Source of the DNA: Streptomyces hoynatensis
Lineage (GTDB): Bacteria; Actinomycetota; Actinomycetes; Streptomycetales; Streptomycetaceae
Direction of reading: 5' to 3'
Assembly: GCF_003626535.1 (NCBI RefSeq)
Contig: NZ_RBAL01000003.1
Location: 310,001-374,000, forward strand
Length of the DNA stretch: 64,000 nt
Shown: in pieces, positions 9,089-17,399 of the stretch
Position numbering within the stretch: position 1 is the stretch's first letter
Layout of the letters: each line of letters begins with the position of its first letter
Program-made: the position numbers and the translations under genes
Notes under the pieces: model-generated
The model's input: only the letters and a program-made list of their open reading frames with translations
What the model was told of the DNA's origin: nothing
Databases searched by the model: none

Positions 9089-9097
9089 GCGCCCGGG

Positions 9098-9159
9098 CGG
9101 GGCGGCGGGTGCGGGCCGTCCGCGTGCGCCGGCACGCGAGGGCCCCACCCGCCGCCCCG
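9098..9159. terminator. Convergent compound hairpin terminator
   Basis: Outer 14-bp arms CGGGGCGGCGGGTG (9098-9111) and CACCCGCCGCCCCG (9146-9159) enclose a second hairpin, CGCGTGC/GCACGCG (9121-9127 and 9132-9138). It lies between the PhyH gene and the oppositely oriented SGNH-like gene. Confidence 0.7.
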
Positions 9160-9231
9160 CGAGGAGCGCCTCCGGCCCCGTGCGCCGGTCCCGCGGGGAC
9201 CGCGGGGTCACGGGGACCGCGGGTGCGTGCC

Positions 9232-9996
9232 TCAGGCGCCCCGCCGCCGGGCAGGGGAGGGTGCGGACGGCTCCCGCCTCAGCAGGTCCCGCACCCAGCC
9301 GTCCACGTACTCCTCCACGAACACCTCCTGCGAGCGCACCAGGGGATGGCGGTAGGGGCCCAGGTCGCCGAGCGCCTTGCCGACGGAGAAGACGGACGGC
9401 CCCCCGTAGGGGAAGCGGTCGGAGCCGATCACGCGGGAGAGGTCGATCTGCTCGCTGTACGGGCGCAGTTCCTCGAAGATCGTCGGGTCGGGATCGAACG
9501 CCCACAGGAAGCCGTACCGGTACCCGTTGCGCGCGAGCCAGGAGTCCAGCAGGACCCACTGGAGCAGGAACTCCACCCGGTCCCCCGAGTCGTGCTGGAG
9601 CTCCTTGTACCAGACGGTCGATCTCCGGTCGTGGCGGTCGATGTAGGTCGGGTGGAGGCGGCACCACCCCGGGTCGGGTATGTCCGGGAGCCCGCCCTGC
9701 CGGTCGGGCTCGCCGGCGAACACCTCGAATCGGTTGATCCGCGACCACATGCCGAGAAAGAGCACCTCGTCGGGGCGCAGGCCGCGCTCGGCCGTGTAGC
9801 CGCCGAGGCGCTCGACGGTGAGCCGCATCATCCGGTGATTGCTTCCGGCGCAGGCCCCCAGGTTGACGAAGTCGGCGCCGAGCCTGCGGGCCAGAAGCGC
9901 GCCCCAGCAGGTCTCCAGCCGGTTGGGGAGTTCATCGCCGAACGTCATGCTGCAGCCGTTGACCACGAGCAGCCGCACCGGGCTCGCCGCCGCCAT
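9232..9996 (-). CDS. SGNH-like protein of unknown function
   Basis: 254 aa. The N-terminus LLVVNGCSMTFGDEL resembles SGNH/GDSL block I (Ser in GCS), and NLGACAGSNHR resembles blocks II-III with the oxyanion Gly and Asn. A convincing C-terminal DxxH block was not found, so hydrolase activity is uncertain. No signal peptide. ATG 9996 is chosen because it overlaps the carbamoyltransferase stop (TGATG), giving translational coupling; an open frame continues upstream into that gene but is only its shadow. The coupling suggests a job tied to carbamoylation or the carbamoylated sugar, for example acyl or carbamoyl removal or a scaffold. I cannot name a closer family. Confidence 0.8.
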   Translation of the reverse strand: MAAASPVRLLVVNGCSMTFGDELPNRLETCWGALLARRLGADFVNLGACAGSNHRMMRLTVERLGGYTAERGLRPDEVLFLGMWSRINRFEVFAGEPDRQGGLPDIPDPGWCRLHPTYIDRHDRRSTVWYKELQHDSGDRVEFLLQWVLLDSWLARNGYRYGFLWAFDPDPTIFEELRPYSEQIDLSRVIGSDRFPYGGPSVFSVGKALGDLGPYRHPLVRSQEVFVEEYVDGWVRDLLRREPSAPSPARRRGA

Positions 9997-11459
9997 CAGA
10001 AGACCCTGATCCCGGTAGCCGCGCTGAAATTCATCGCATCCTCCCACGAATTGACGAGTGGCTCGCCCTTTTTGTTCAGACTGGTGTTCAGCAGCATGGG
10101 ACAGCCGGTCCGCTGGTAAAACGCCTCGATCAGCTCGTAGAAGGCGGGGTTGGCCGAGCGCGACACCGTCTGCACCCGGCTGGTCCCGTCCACGTGCGTG
10201 ATCGCGGGAAACAGGTCGGGCCGCCGGCACGGCGCCACGAACTGCATGTAGGGGGACCGTTTCACCGGCATGTCGAAATACGCGTCGGCATGCTCCTCCA
10301 GCACGGCCGGGGCAAAGGGGCGGAACGGCTCCCGCCCCTTGATCGCGTTGACCTTGTCCTTCACCTCGGGGCCACGCGGGTCACAGAGCACGGACCGGTT
10401 GCCCAGGGCACGCGGGCCGAACTCCGCCCTTCCGTTGGCGACGCCGACCACCTCGCCGCCGAGCAGCCCTTCGAGCACCGCCCGGTGCGCGTACGGCCGG
10501 TCGATGAGGGCCCCCAGGTAGGGCCCGTCCCAGCGCAGGGGCCTGCCGAGGAACGCCGCCACCGCGCCCAGGCTGGAGCCCGCGTCGCCGGGGTTGGGAA
10601 AGATGGAGACCCGCGCGAAGCCGGCCTCCCGCGCGATCCGGGAATTGGCGACGCAGTTGAGGGCCACCCCGCCCATCAGGACCAGGTTGTCGCTTCCCGA
10701 TTCCCGCCTCCCCCAGCGGGCGATGTCGACGAGTATCTCCTCGGTCACCGCCTGGATGCTCGCCGCGAGGTCCTCGGGGGCCGCCCGGGGCAGCCAGTCG
10801 CCGATGCCCCGGTGCACGTTCCGCTTCAGCCGGTAGTCGCCGTCGGACCGCTCGACGAACTCGTCGTAGATCGCGTCGACGTGCCGGGGCCGGCCGAATC
10901 CGGCCAGGCCCATCACGATGAACTCCTCCTCGTTCGGCTTGAAGCCGCAGCGGCGGGTGAAGGCGCTGTACAGGAGCCCGAGGCTGTGCGGGTACCGGGT
11001 CCTGCGATGGAAGCGGTGCCCCTTCGGCCCGAACGTCCCGACCGTCATGCAGTCCCATTCGCCGATGCCGTCGACGGTGATGACGCAGGCGTCGTCGAAA
11101 CCGCTCGTGTAGAAGCCGGCCGCCGCGTGCGACAGATGGTGGCCGACGGCCCTGAACCGGTACGACGGCGGCAGCGGGAAGCGCCGCAGGTAGCGCCGGG
11201 GGAGATCGGAGCCGCCCAGCGCGAAGCCGTACTGGCCGGCGCGGAGGTGGCGGAGCTTCTTCACCAGCGGGCGCTCGTACCAGACGAGGGTGGACGGCTC
11301 GCCGAACCCGAGCGCCTCCGCGACGAGTTCCGGGTGGAGTTCGGCGTCGTTCTTCCGGCGCGAATACCGTTCGGAATGGGAGGCGAACACGACCCGGTCG
11401 CCGTCCACCACGGCTATCGCGGCATCGTGAGACAGTGCGGAAACGCCCCATGTGACCAT
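9996..11459 (-). CDS. O-carbamoyltransferase (NodU/CmcH/TobZ family)
   Basis: 487 aa, shorter than the roughly 550-600 aa of TobZ-type enzymes. The N-terminal Kae1-like fold shows SHDAAIAVVDG, the metal-binding HHLSH (His107 and His111 as HxxxH) and TVDGIGEWD. The YrdC-like part has EFGPRALGNRS and the C-terminal LLNTSLNKKGEPLV. These enzymes make carbamoyl-adenylate from carbamoyl phosphate and ATP and transfer the carbamoyl group to a hydroxyl, usually of a sugar in an antibiotic. AGGAG precedes ATG 11459. It is flanked by the 40-aa gene upstream and the coupled SGNH-like gene downstream. Its presence is the main sign of a carbamoylated glycoside product. Confidence 0.95.
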   Translation of the reverse strand: MVTWGVSALSHDAAIAVVDGDRVVFASHSERYSRRKNDAELHPELVAEALGFGEPSTLVWYERPLVKKLRHLRAGQYGFALGGSDLPRRYLRRFPLPPSYRFRAVGHHLSHAAAGFYTSGFDDACVITVDGIGEWDCMTVGTFGPKGHRFHRRTRYPHSLGLLYSAFTRRCGFKPNEEEFIVMGLAGFGRPRHVDAIYDEFVERSDGDYRLKRNVHRGIGDWLPRAAPEDLAASIQAVTEEILVDIARWGRRESGSDNLVLMGGVALNCVANSRIAREAGFARVSIFPNPGDAGSSLGAVAAFLGRPLRWDGPYLGALIDRPYAHRAVLEGLLGGEVVGVANGRAEFGPRALGNRSVLCDPRGPEVKDKVNAIKGREPFRPFAPAVLEEHADAYFDMPVKRSPYMQFVAPCRRPDLFPAITHVDGTSRVQTVSRSANPAFYELIEAFYQRTGCPMLLNTSLNKKGEPLVNSWEDAMNFSAATGIRVF

Positions 11460-11481
11460 TGTGCGGCTCCTGACTGTGCCG

Positions 11482-11604
11482 TTATTTGTAAAGGAACGGG
11501 TCGCGCCGCTTCAGCCTCCTCTTCTTCCTGCGCCAGCGGACCTCTTCACGTAATTTCCTGAGCCCGGCCAGGGGCGTGTACTTCCGCAGTGAACGGAATG
11601 CCAT
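11482..11604 (-). CDS. Small highly basic 40-aa protein with a TTA codon
   Basis: Forty codons between the glycosyltransferase fusion and the carbamoyltransferase, with one of the best ribosome sites in the region (GAGGAGG, 5 nt before ATG 11604). The product is strongly basic: a run VRWRRKKRRLKRRD near the C-terminus, ending FLYK and stop TAA. No membrane segment and no cysteines. Codon 18 is TTA (Leu), very rare in Streptomyces and translated by the developmentally controlled bldA tRNA. A/T-ending codons are also more common than in the neighbours. It could be a leader or coupling peptide for the carbamoyltransferase operon or a small nucleic-acid-binding protein. Function unknown; that it is translated is inferred from the ribosome site. 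Confidence 0.6.
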   Translation of the reverse strand: MAFRSLRKYTPLAGLRKLREEVRWRRKKRRLKRRDPFLYK

Positions 11605-11644
11605 GCGTACCTCCTCGGTCGCGGGAGCCGCTCGGACGGAGCAC

Positions 11645-14260
11645 TCAGAGCTTCGCCGTGCCCACCTCTTCGAGCACGGCGAAGTGGAGCTCGGCGACGC
11701 GCTCCCAGTCGTAGTGGGGCTTCAGCGCCTCGGCGGCCTCCCGGGCGGAACGCAGCGTCTCCTCGTCGAGCCGGTCGAGGCAGGCGGTGAGCTCCCGCTC
11801 CGTGTCGCCGTAGGGGATGCCCGCCTTGCCCAGGGTCTCGGTCAGGAACGGCCAGGAGGACACCAGCGAGGGCAGGCCAAGGCCGATGGCGTCCGCGACG
11901 GTGCCCGTCGCCAGCATCTCGCCGGTGTCGAAGGGCATGATCAGCACGTCGATCGTCGCCAGGCGGCGGTTGTACTCCGCACGCGGCACCATCTCGTAGG
12001 GGAGGGCGACGATCCGCGGGTCGTCGGGCGGCACCTGGCCCGGGGCCAGGGACAGGACGAGCAGCTCGATGTCCTGCCGCGAGGAGGCCGCCACCGCACG
12101 CATCGCCAGGTCGGCGCGCTTCTCCGCGCGGGGGGCTCCGATGACGCCGAACCGCAGGGCGCCCGGCCGCAGCCCGAGCGACCGCTCCGCCGCCCGCCGG
12201 TCGACGGAGGCCACGTCCTTCATCAGCCCGCCGAAATGGCCGTGCGGGATGACGTGGTGCCGGGTGTGTGCCCCGTACCGGTACCGGGCGCGGGCCCGGC
12301 CCATTCCCCAGGGCGTGTGGTGGATGACGGCGTCGGCGGCGGCGGCCCACGCCTGGTAGATGGGAACCCAGCCGGGGGAGCGGTCGTGCGGCACGAGATT
12401 GTGCTGGGTCCACACGATCCTGACCTCGTGTTCCCGCAGCCCCTCGATGAGGGCGAGGTGGCGGTCGAGCTCGCACGGCAGGTTCATGCCCTCGGGCCAG
12501 TGGACGTGCAGCTGGTCCCACGAGTCCAGCGCCCGGTGGTCCCCGGCGAGCACCTCCCTGGGCAGGCGCCCCGCCGCCACGCGCCCCGCCAGCGGGCCGT
12601 AGAGCGACGCGTCGTAGGCGTGCCCGTGGCAGGAACTCAGCACCCGCAGCAGCGGCGTGACCGACCAGCCGAAGCGCACCCGCGTCCCCGGCGTGAGGTC
12701 GATCTGGTGCGTGCGGGGCAACTCGCCCCAGTAGCTGCGGTATTCGGACAGCCCCGAGGTGTCCACGCAGGTCGCCAGGTCGCCCTCGCCGGCGCGCAAG
12801 CGCACGTCGAGCGGGCGCCCCACCGGCTCGGTGACCTGGAAGGCGAGGGCCTGCGGCGCCGTGTCGAAGCCGAGCGTCTCCTCCACGTGGAGCGTGCGCC
12901 CCTCGGCCCGGTACTCGGCGTGCCGGCTCCCGCCGAGCACGCGCAGGTGCGGCTCCATCTCCTTGTGGCCCGCGGGAATCCAGCCCACGTGCGTGATGCC
13001 GAGCCCGCCCGGTGGCTTGGACACCTCGGTGGGCAGGCCCGCCGGGACGTACCGCTCCCCGTCGTGCAGGGCGAAGGGGATTCCGGTCACCAGGTCGCTG
13101 TTCACCGGCACTTCGAAGAGGCCGGGGTTGCGGGGGACCGCCAGGTAGTCCGTCTCGCTGCCGCTCACCAGGGGCAGCACGAAGGCCAGGTCCCGCCCGC
13201 GGTACGTCCACACGCCGGCGCGGCGGGGCTCGTCGAACCAGGTGAGGGCGTCGCGTTCGGCCGCCGGCGGGCGGTGTCCGGTCGCGCCGCCGAGACCGTT
13301 CGCGGCCTCCGCCAGCTTGCCCAGGCAGTCCAGGGTCATCTGCAGGCGCCGCGGCGTCCCCCGGTAGCTCTCGGCGGACCGGTACTGGTGCGCGGCGATG
13401 AGCCCGCCGGGGAACCACGCGCTCAGGTGGCGGAAGGCGTCCTCGGCCCGGGAGACCCAGGACCGGGTGGCGCGGGAGCCGACCAGTCCGGTGCGCGCGG
13501 CGAGACCGGCCAGTTCGATGGTGATGCACTGGGCCAGGGCACCGCCGGAGCGGCCCCAGGAGACGGCCGCGCCGTTGCGGGCGGCCACCTCCTCCGCCAG
13601 CCGGAAGGCGTTCCGCATGCCCTTGGTCCAGACCGGGCCCAGGCGGTCCGCGAGCGGTTCGGCGAAGAGGTAGATGTCGATGGAGTAGATGTCGAACCTG
13701 CCGAGCCTGCCGGACGAGTCGTCCAGGTAGCCGTCGGGATTCTCGGTGAGCATGGCGGTGACCCGGGACATGAGGTCGTCCAGCACCGCCTCGTCGACGG
13801 GCAGGCCGAGCGACGCGCGGGCCGTCTCGCAGCGGGCGAGCACCGCGGCGTAGTTCCGGGGCAGCGTGGCGAGGAATTCCAGGTGCCCGCGGGAGTCGCA
13901 GGCCCTGGCGATCTCCTCGCGCTGCCGGTCCGTCAGGGGGGCCAGCAGCGGATTGCCCTCGAACTCCCCGTAGCGCCGCACGGTCTCCGCGACGCGGTAG
14001 GAGAAGAAGGTGTGGACCTGGTCCCCCGGCAGGGAGCCGAGCACCGCGCGCAGCGCGTCGTCGACGGACATGCCCGCGACGGTGGTCACGCCGCCCTCGC
14101 GCAGGAAACCCAGGGTGTAGGCGAGGTCGGCCCGCACGTCGGCGCCCACCTGGTGGCCTCCGAATACCCGGGGAACGGTGAAGCCGGGCAGGTGGGTTGC
14201 CTCCAGTTGTTCCACGCAGGAGACAACGAAACGCCGCAGGCGTTCGGAAAGAGTCGTCAT
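11645..14260 (-). CDS. Large fusion: alpha/alpha-toroid plus beta-sandwich body with C-terminal glycosyltransferase
   Basis: 871 aa with two unlike halves. Residues about 1-330 are helical with repeated aromatic/Gly turns (DIYSIDIYLFAEPL, AWFPGGLIAAHQYRS), and 340-560 are beta-rich; together they resemble the toroid plus beta-sandwich layout of heparinase-type polysaccharide lyases, though no catalytic set was identified. Residues about 570-871 look like a GT-B glycosyltransferase: HVHWPEGMN, VWTQHNLVPHD, HVIPHGHFG, FGVIGAPRAEKR and a nucleotide-sugar region TGTVADAIGLGLPSLVSS. ATG 14260 has AGGTG upstream; the frame stays open further upstream without family similarity. It is cytoplasmic, divergent from another glycosyltransferase gene across the double operator. 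Probably it glycosylates the metabolite or builds its oligosaccharide. Confidence 0.85.
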   Translation of the reverse strand: MTTLSERLRRFVVSCVEQLEATHLPGFTVPRVFGGHQVGADVRADLAYTLGFLREGGVTTVAGMSVDDALRAVLGSLPGDQVHTFFSYRVAETVRRYGEFEGNPLLAPLTDRQREEIARACDSRGHLEFLATLPRNYAAVLARCETARASLGLPVDEAVLDDLMSRVTAMLTENPDGYLDDSSGRLGRFDIYSIDIYLFAEPLADRLGPVWTKGMRNAFRLAEEVAARNGAAVSWGRSGGALAQCITIELAGLAARTGLVGSRATRSWVSRAEDAFRHLSAWFPGGLIAAHQYRSAESYRGTPRRLQMTLDCLGKLAEAANGLGGATGHRPPAAERDALTWFDEPRRAGVWTYRGRDLAFVLPLVSGSETDYLAVPRNPGLFEVPVNSDLVTGIPFALHDGERYVPAGLPTEVSKPPGGLGITHVGWIPAGHKEMEPHLRVLGGSRHAEYRAEGRTLHVEETLGFDTAPQALAFQVTEPVGRPLDVRLRAGEGDLATCVDTSGLSEYRSYWGELPRTHQIDLTPGTRVRFGWSVTPLLRVLSSCHGHAYDASLYGPLAGRVAAGRLPREVLAGDHRALDSWDQLHVHWPEGMNLPCELDRHLALIEGLREHEVRIVWTQHNLVPHDRSPGWVPIYQAWAAAADAVIHHTPWGMGRARARYRYGAHTRHHVIPHGHFGGLMKDVASVDRRAAERSLGLRPGALRFGVIGAPRAEKRADLAMRAVAASSRQDIELLVLSLAPGQVPPDDPRIVALPYEMVPRAEYNRRLATIDVLIMPFDTGEMLATGTVADAIGLGLPSLVSSWPFLTETLGKAGIPYGDTERELTACLDRLDEETLRSAREAAEALKPHYDWERVAELHFAVLEEVGTAKL

Positions 14261-14420
14261 GGATGAGCACCTGAAACGTCGTGGTGTTGGGCCCAAGAAG
14301 AGTGCCGCGGCACGTCGCCGATCCGCGGATGGCGCGCCGTCACGGGAGGAGTTGGCCGGGAACGAGTCGGACGGGTGTTCACGCTGCGCTGGGAAGACGT
14401 ACCCCATCAGACACCACATG

Positions 14421-14449
14421 TTGCCTATCTGTGTCAAGTGCTTGCCAAG
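14421..14449 (-). promoter_or_regulatory. Cluster operator site 7 (gap between two glycosyltransferase genes)
   Basis: Reading the minus strand from 14448, TTGGC is followed 11 bp later by TTGACA-N5-AGGCAA, the N5 version of the cluster motif (10 of 12 core positions). On the plus strand TTGCCA (14442-14447) and TAGCCT (14465-14470), 17 bp apart, make a plausible promoter for the rightward unit. The gap 14261-14591 holds this site, site 8 and no gene. Confidence 0.5.
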
Positions 14450-14554
14450 ATCTGAGGGGGTCTCTAGCCTCGTGACGGAAGGGGCAACGGGCCTCCGGCC
14501 GCCCGGGGCCGAGCCCCCGGCGGCACCGGGGCTGCCCGGCCGCTGGGTACACCT

Positions 14555-14570
14555 TTGTCATCTGTGGCAC
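14555..14570 (+). promoter_or_regulatory. Cluster operator site 8
   Basis: TTGTCA-TCTG-TGGCAC at 14555-14570 matches the TTGCCA-N4-TGGCAA core at 10 of 12 positions, 21 nt before the ATG of the rightward glycosyltransferase unit. The outer TTGCC 10 bp upstream is missing, so this copy is weaker. Confidence 0.45.
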
Positions 14571-14591
14571 ACCACGGGAAAGAGAGCAGAG

Positions 14592-15530
14592 ATGTCGGAT
14601 GAGGGCGGCGGGTCCCGCTCGGCTGAGGAACTGTTCCACGGAATCTTCGCCTCCCCGCCGGCCCGGCCGGACGGCAGCGCCGGCGTCGAGGTCCACTCCC
14701 TGGTCTCCACCGAGCACGTGCCGCTGTACCTCTTCGCCGTCAAGTCCCTCGCCCACTTCTGGCCGGGCTTCACCGCCGTGGTGCACGACGACGGCACGCT
14801 CACGCCCGAGGACACCGCGACGCTGCGGCGGCACGTGCGCGACGTCCGGGTGGTGCCCCGCGCGACCGCGGACGCCGCCGTCGAGGAGCGGCTGGCCCAC
14901 TGCCCGCTGCTGCTCGAGGTCAGGCGGCACAACGTGCGCATCCTCCAGCTCGTCGACTACTTCCTCCTCGGCGGGACCCGGAAGATCATCGGAATGGACA
15001 GCGACATCGTCTTCGCCGGCACGCCCACCGAACTGATGCGCTGGAGCGCCGACTCCTCGGAGCGGGACCTGTTCCTCTACTCCTACGAGCAGTTCGACCA
15101 CGGCCGCGGCCCCATGGGGGTGAACTGGATTCCGGAGGCGCTGCCCTCCGTCCCCCATGTGCCGGAGATGTGCTGCGGATTCATGTGCGCCGACCGCGAG
15201 CGCTTCTTCGACCCGGACTACCTCGAGGAGATGATGGGGCGCACGCCGCGCGACATCCTGTTCCGGCCGCGCCACGTGACGCAGATGTTCTACTCGGTGC
15301 TGGGCGGCAGGCTCGGCGACTCGGTGCGCTCCCTCGGCGAGGCATACCGCTCCGGGCCCTGGGAATGGCTGCCCCCCGCCGACCGCCGCGTCCTGTGCCA
15401 CTACTTCTCCTCCAGCCAGGCAGACGGCAAGACGGCACGCGCACTCGACAACCTCGGCCGCTACGCCCCCCTGTTCACCTCGGTCCTCGACCGGCTGGAG
15501 GGAACACCGCGGGCCGAGGCGAGGGGGTGA
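14592..15530 (+). CDS. Putative glycosyltransferase (GT-A type, DxD)
   Basis: 312 aa. A DxD-type metal/nucleotide-sugar motif appears as IIGMDSDIVF, preceded by a helical segment (RILQLVDYFLLGG), the order seen in GT-A enzymes such as GT8. MCCGFMCADRERFF follows where GT8 proteins keep their acceptor-side aromatic/Gly segment. Overall similarity to GT8 is partial, so the family is tentative. ATG 14592 follows GAGAG and site 8. It is the first gene of the rightward unit glycosyltransferase, ABC, ABC, GT8; its stop is 4 nt from the next GTG, so co-translation with the exporter is likely. It probably adds a sugar before export. Confidence 0.8.
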   Translation: MSDEGGGSRSAEELFHGIFASPPARPDGSAGVEVHSLVSTEHVPLYLFAVKSLAHFWPGFTAVVHDDGTLTPEDTATLRRHVRDVRVVPRATADAAVEERLAHCPLLLEVRRHNVRILQLVDYFLLGGTRKIIGMDSDIVFAGTPTELMRWSADSSERDLFLYSYEQFDHGRGPMGVNWIPEALPSVPHVPEMCCGFMCADRERFFDPDYLEEMMGRTPRDILFRPRHVTQMFYSVLGGRLGDSVRSLGEAYRSGPWEWLPPADRRVLCHYFSSSQADGKTARALDNLGRYAPLFTSVLDRLEGTPRAEARG

Positions 15531-15534
15531 GCGC

Positions 15535-17397
15535 GTGAGGAGCCCCGTGCCCTACCCCGCGTTCTCGCCGCGCGACCTGGGCTGGGCCCGCCTCCGTGCC
15601 TCCGCCGCGGAACGCCGGCAGTTCCTCGCGCTGCTCGGCTACGGCAGCCGCCGCCTGCTGACCGCCGTCCTCCTGGCCACGCTCCTGGAGATCGCCGCCG
15701 CGCCGCTGACCGCCGTCTTCGCCCAGGCGCTCGTCGACGTGCTGGTGAGCGGCGAGGGCGGCTTCGTCCTGCCGGCCGCGGGCTTCGCCGCCGTGCTGCT
15801 GCTGCGGCAGGCCGCGGAGATCACCGGGCGCGCCTGCAAGCTGTCGCTGGCACAGCAGATCGACGGCTCCGCCCGGTCCCGCATGCGCCGCGTCGCGCTC
15901 CGCCCCGCCGGCATCTCCCACCTGGAGGACCCGGAGTTCCAGGACGTCGCCTCGCGGGCGGCGGACCAGGGGATCGCCTGGCGGGAGCGCTCCCCGGGCC
16001 TGGCCGCCGTGGGCCAGGTGGAGATCGCCGGACGCATGCTCTCCGCCCTCGCGATGGGCATCGCCCTCGCCGTCCACTTCCCCGTCCTGGCCTGCGCGCT
16101 GGTCGTGCTCTCGCTCGTGGCGCGGTCCATCACGCTGCGGCAGTGGCTGTTCCTGGAGAACGTGAAGGACGCCGCGACGCCGGAGCGCCGCAAGGTCGAC
16201 TTCTGGGCCGACCTGGCCACCGGCCCCGAAGCGGGCACGGAACTGCGGCTCTTCGGCCTGGCCGGCTGGGTGAGCGAGCGCCGCCTGGCGGCGCACTACG
16301 CCTGGCTGGCCGACTACTGGCGCATCCGGCGGAACGTGCTGCGGCGCCAGAAGCTGTCGATGACGATCGCCGTGGTCAGCGCCGGGCTTGCCCTCGGCGT
16401 CCCGGGCGCCGCGGTCCTCGGCGACCGGATCGACGTCGGCACGCTCGCGTTCTGCCTGGTCGCCGCCTGGGGGATCTTCGCCGTCACCGACATGGGAAAC
16501 GAGTCCTACGACATCGAGTACGGGAAGACCGCCCACCACGCCCTGCGCACCCTGGAAGCAGTCCGCCCGCCGGCCAAGGGCACCGCAAGCCCCGCTCCCG
16601 GGGTGCCGGAAGTGCGCTTCGAACACGTGACGTTCACCTACCCCGGCGCCTCCCGGCCGGTGCTCTGCGACCTGAACCTCACCCTCAGGCCGGGCGAGCG
16701 GCTGGCGATCGTCGGCGTGAACGGCGCCGGCAAGACCACCCTGATCAAGCTGCTGGCCGGCCTCTACACGCCGACGGCCGGGCGGATCACCGTGGGCGGC
16801 GCCGACCTCCGCACCCTCGACCCCGCGGCCTGGCGCGACCGGTTGACCGTCCTCTTCCAGGACTTCGTCCGCTACCCGCTGACCCTCCGCGAGAACATCA
16901 CCCTGGCGGCCCCGGAGGCGGACGTCACGGACGCGGAACTGGAGGGCCTGCTGCGCGCCGGAGGACTCGCCGGGGTCCTGACCTCCCTTGAGGCCGGCCT
17001 CGACACGGTGCTGTGGCAGACCGGCAGCGAGGGACGCGGACTCTCCGGCGGGCAGTGGCAACGGCTCGCCGCCGTGCGCGCCCTGTACGCCGTCTCCAGG
17101 GGCCGGCGCCTGGTGGTGCTCGACGAGCCGACCGCCCATCTCGACGTCAGGGGCGAGGCCGAGTTCTACGGCCGCGTGGTCGGCGCGGTCGGGGAGGCCT
17201 CCGTCCTGCTCATCTCCCACCGCCTCTCCACGGTGCGCGCCGCCGACCGCATCGTGCTGCTCCAGGACGGGCGGATCATGGAGGACGGCAGCCACACCGA
17301 CCTCCTCAGGCGGGACGGCGAGTACGCCCGGCTGTTCCGGCTCCAGGCCGCGCGCTTCGCCGGCCCCCCGCCCGCACCGGAGGGAACCCCCCGTTGA
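15535..17397 (+). CDS. ABC exporter half-transporter 1 (TMD-NBD)
   Basis: 620 aa with an N-terminal type-1 exporter membrane domain (helices from about residue 40 to 320) and a C-terminal ATPase. Walker A is GVNGAGKTT, the signature LSGGQWQR, Walker B LVVLDEPTAHLD with intact catalytic Glu, and the H-loop SHRLS. The site is therefore consensus. GTG 15535 has GAGGGGG just upstream. It is followed directly by a second half-transporter with a degenerate signature, the typical setup of a heterodimeric exporter. Inside the cluster it most likely exports the product or a glycosylated precursor and contributes to self-protection. Confidence 0.94.
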   Translation: MRSPVPYPAFSPRDLGWARLRASAAERRQFLALLGYGSRRLLTAVLLATLLEIAAAPLTAVFAQALVDVLVSGEGGFVLPAAGFAAVLLLRQAAEITGRACKLSLAQQIDGSARSRMRRVALRPAGISHLEDPEFQDVASRAADQGIAWRERSPGLAAVGQVEIAGRMLSALAMGIALAVHFPVLACALVVLSLVARSITLRQWLFLENVKDAATPERRKVDFWADLATGPEAGTELRLFGLAGWVSERRLAAHYAWLADYWRIRRNVLRRQKLSMTIAVVSAGLALGVPGAAVLGDRIDVGTLAFCLVAAWGIFAVTDMGNESYDIEYGKTAHHALRTLEAVRPPAKGTASPAPGVPEVRFEHVTFTYPGASRPVLCDLNLTLRPGERLAIVGVNGAGKTTLIKLLAGLYTPTAGRITVGGADLRTLDPAAWRDRLTVLFQDFVRYPLTLRENITLAAPEADVTDAELEGLLRAGGLAGVLTSLEAGLDTVLWQTGSEGRGLSGGQWQRLAAVRALYAVSRGRRLVVLDEPTAHLDVRGEAEFYGRVVGAVGEASVLLISHRLSTVRAADRIVLLQDGRIMEDGSHTDLLRRDGEYARLFRLQAARFAGPPPAPEGTPR

Positions 17398-17399
17398 GC

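Noticed and set aside
9997..10230. N-terminal extension of the SGNH-like protein to 10230
   Set aside because: It would lie inside the carbamoyltransferase gene; the TGATG coupling supports start 9996.
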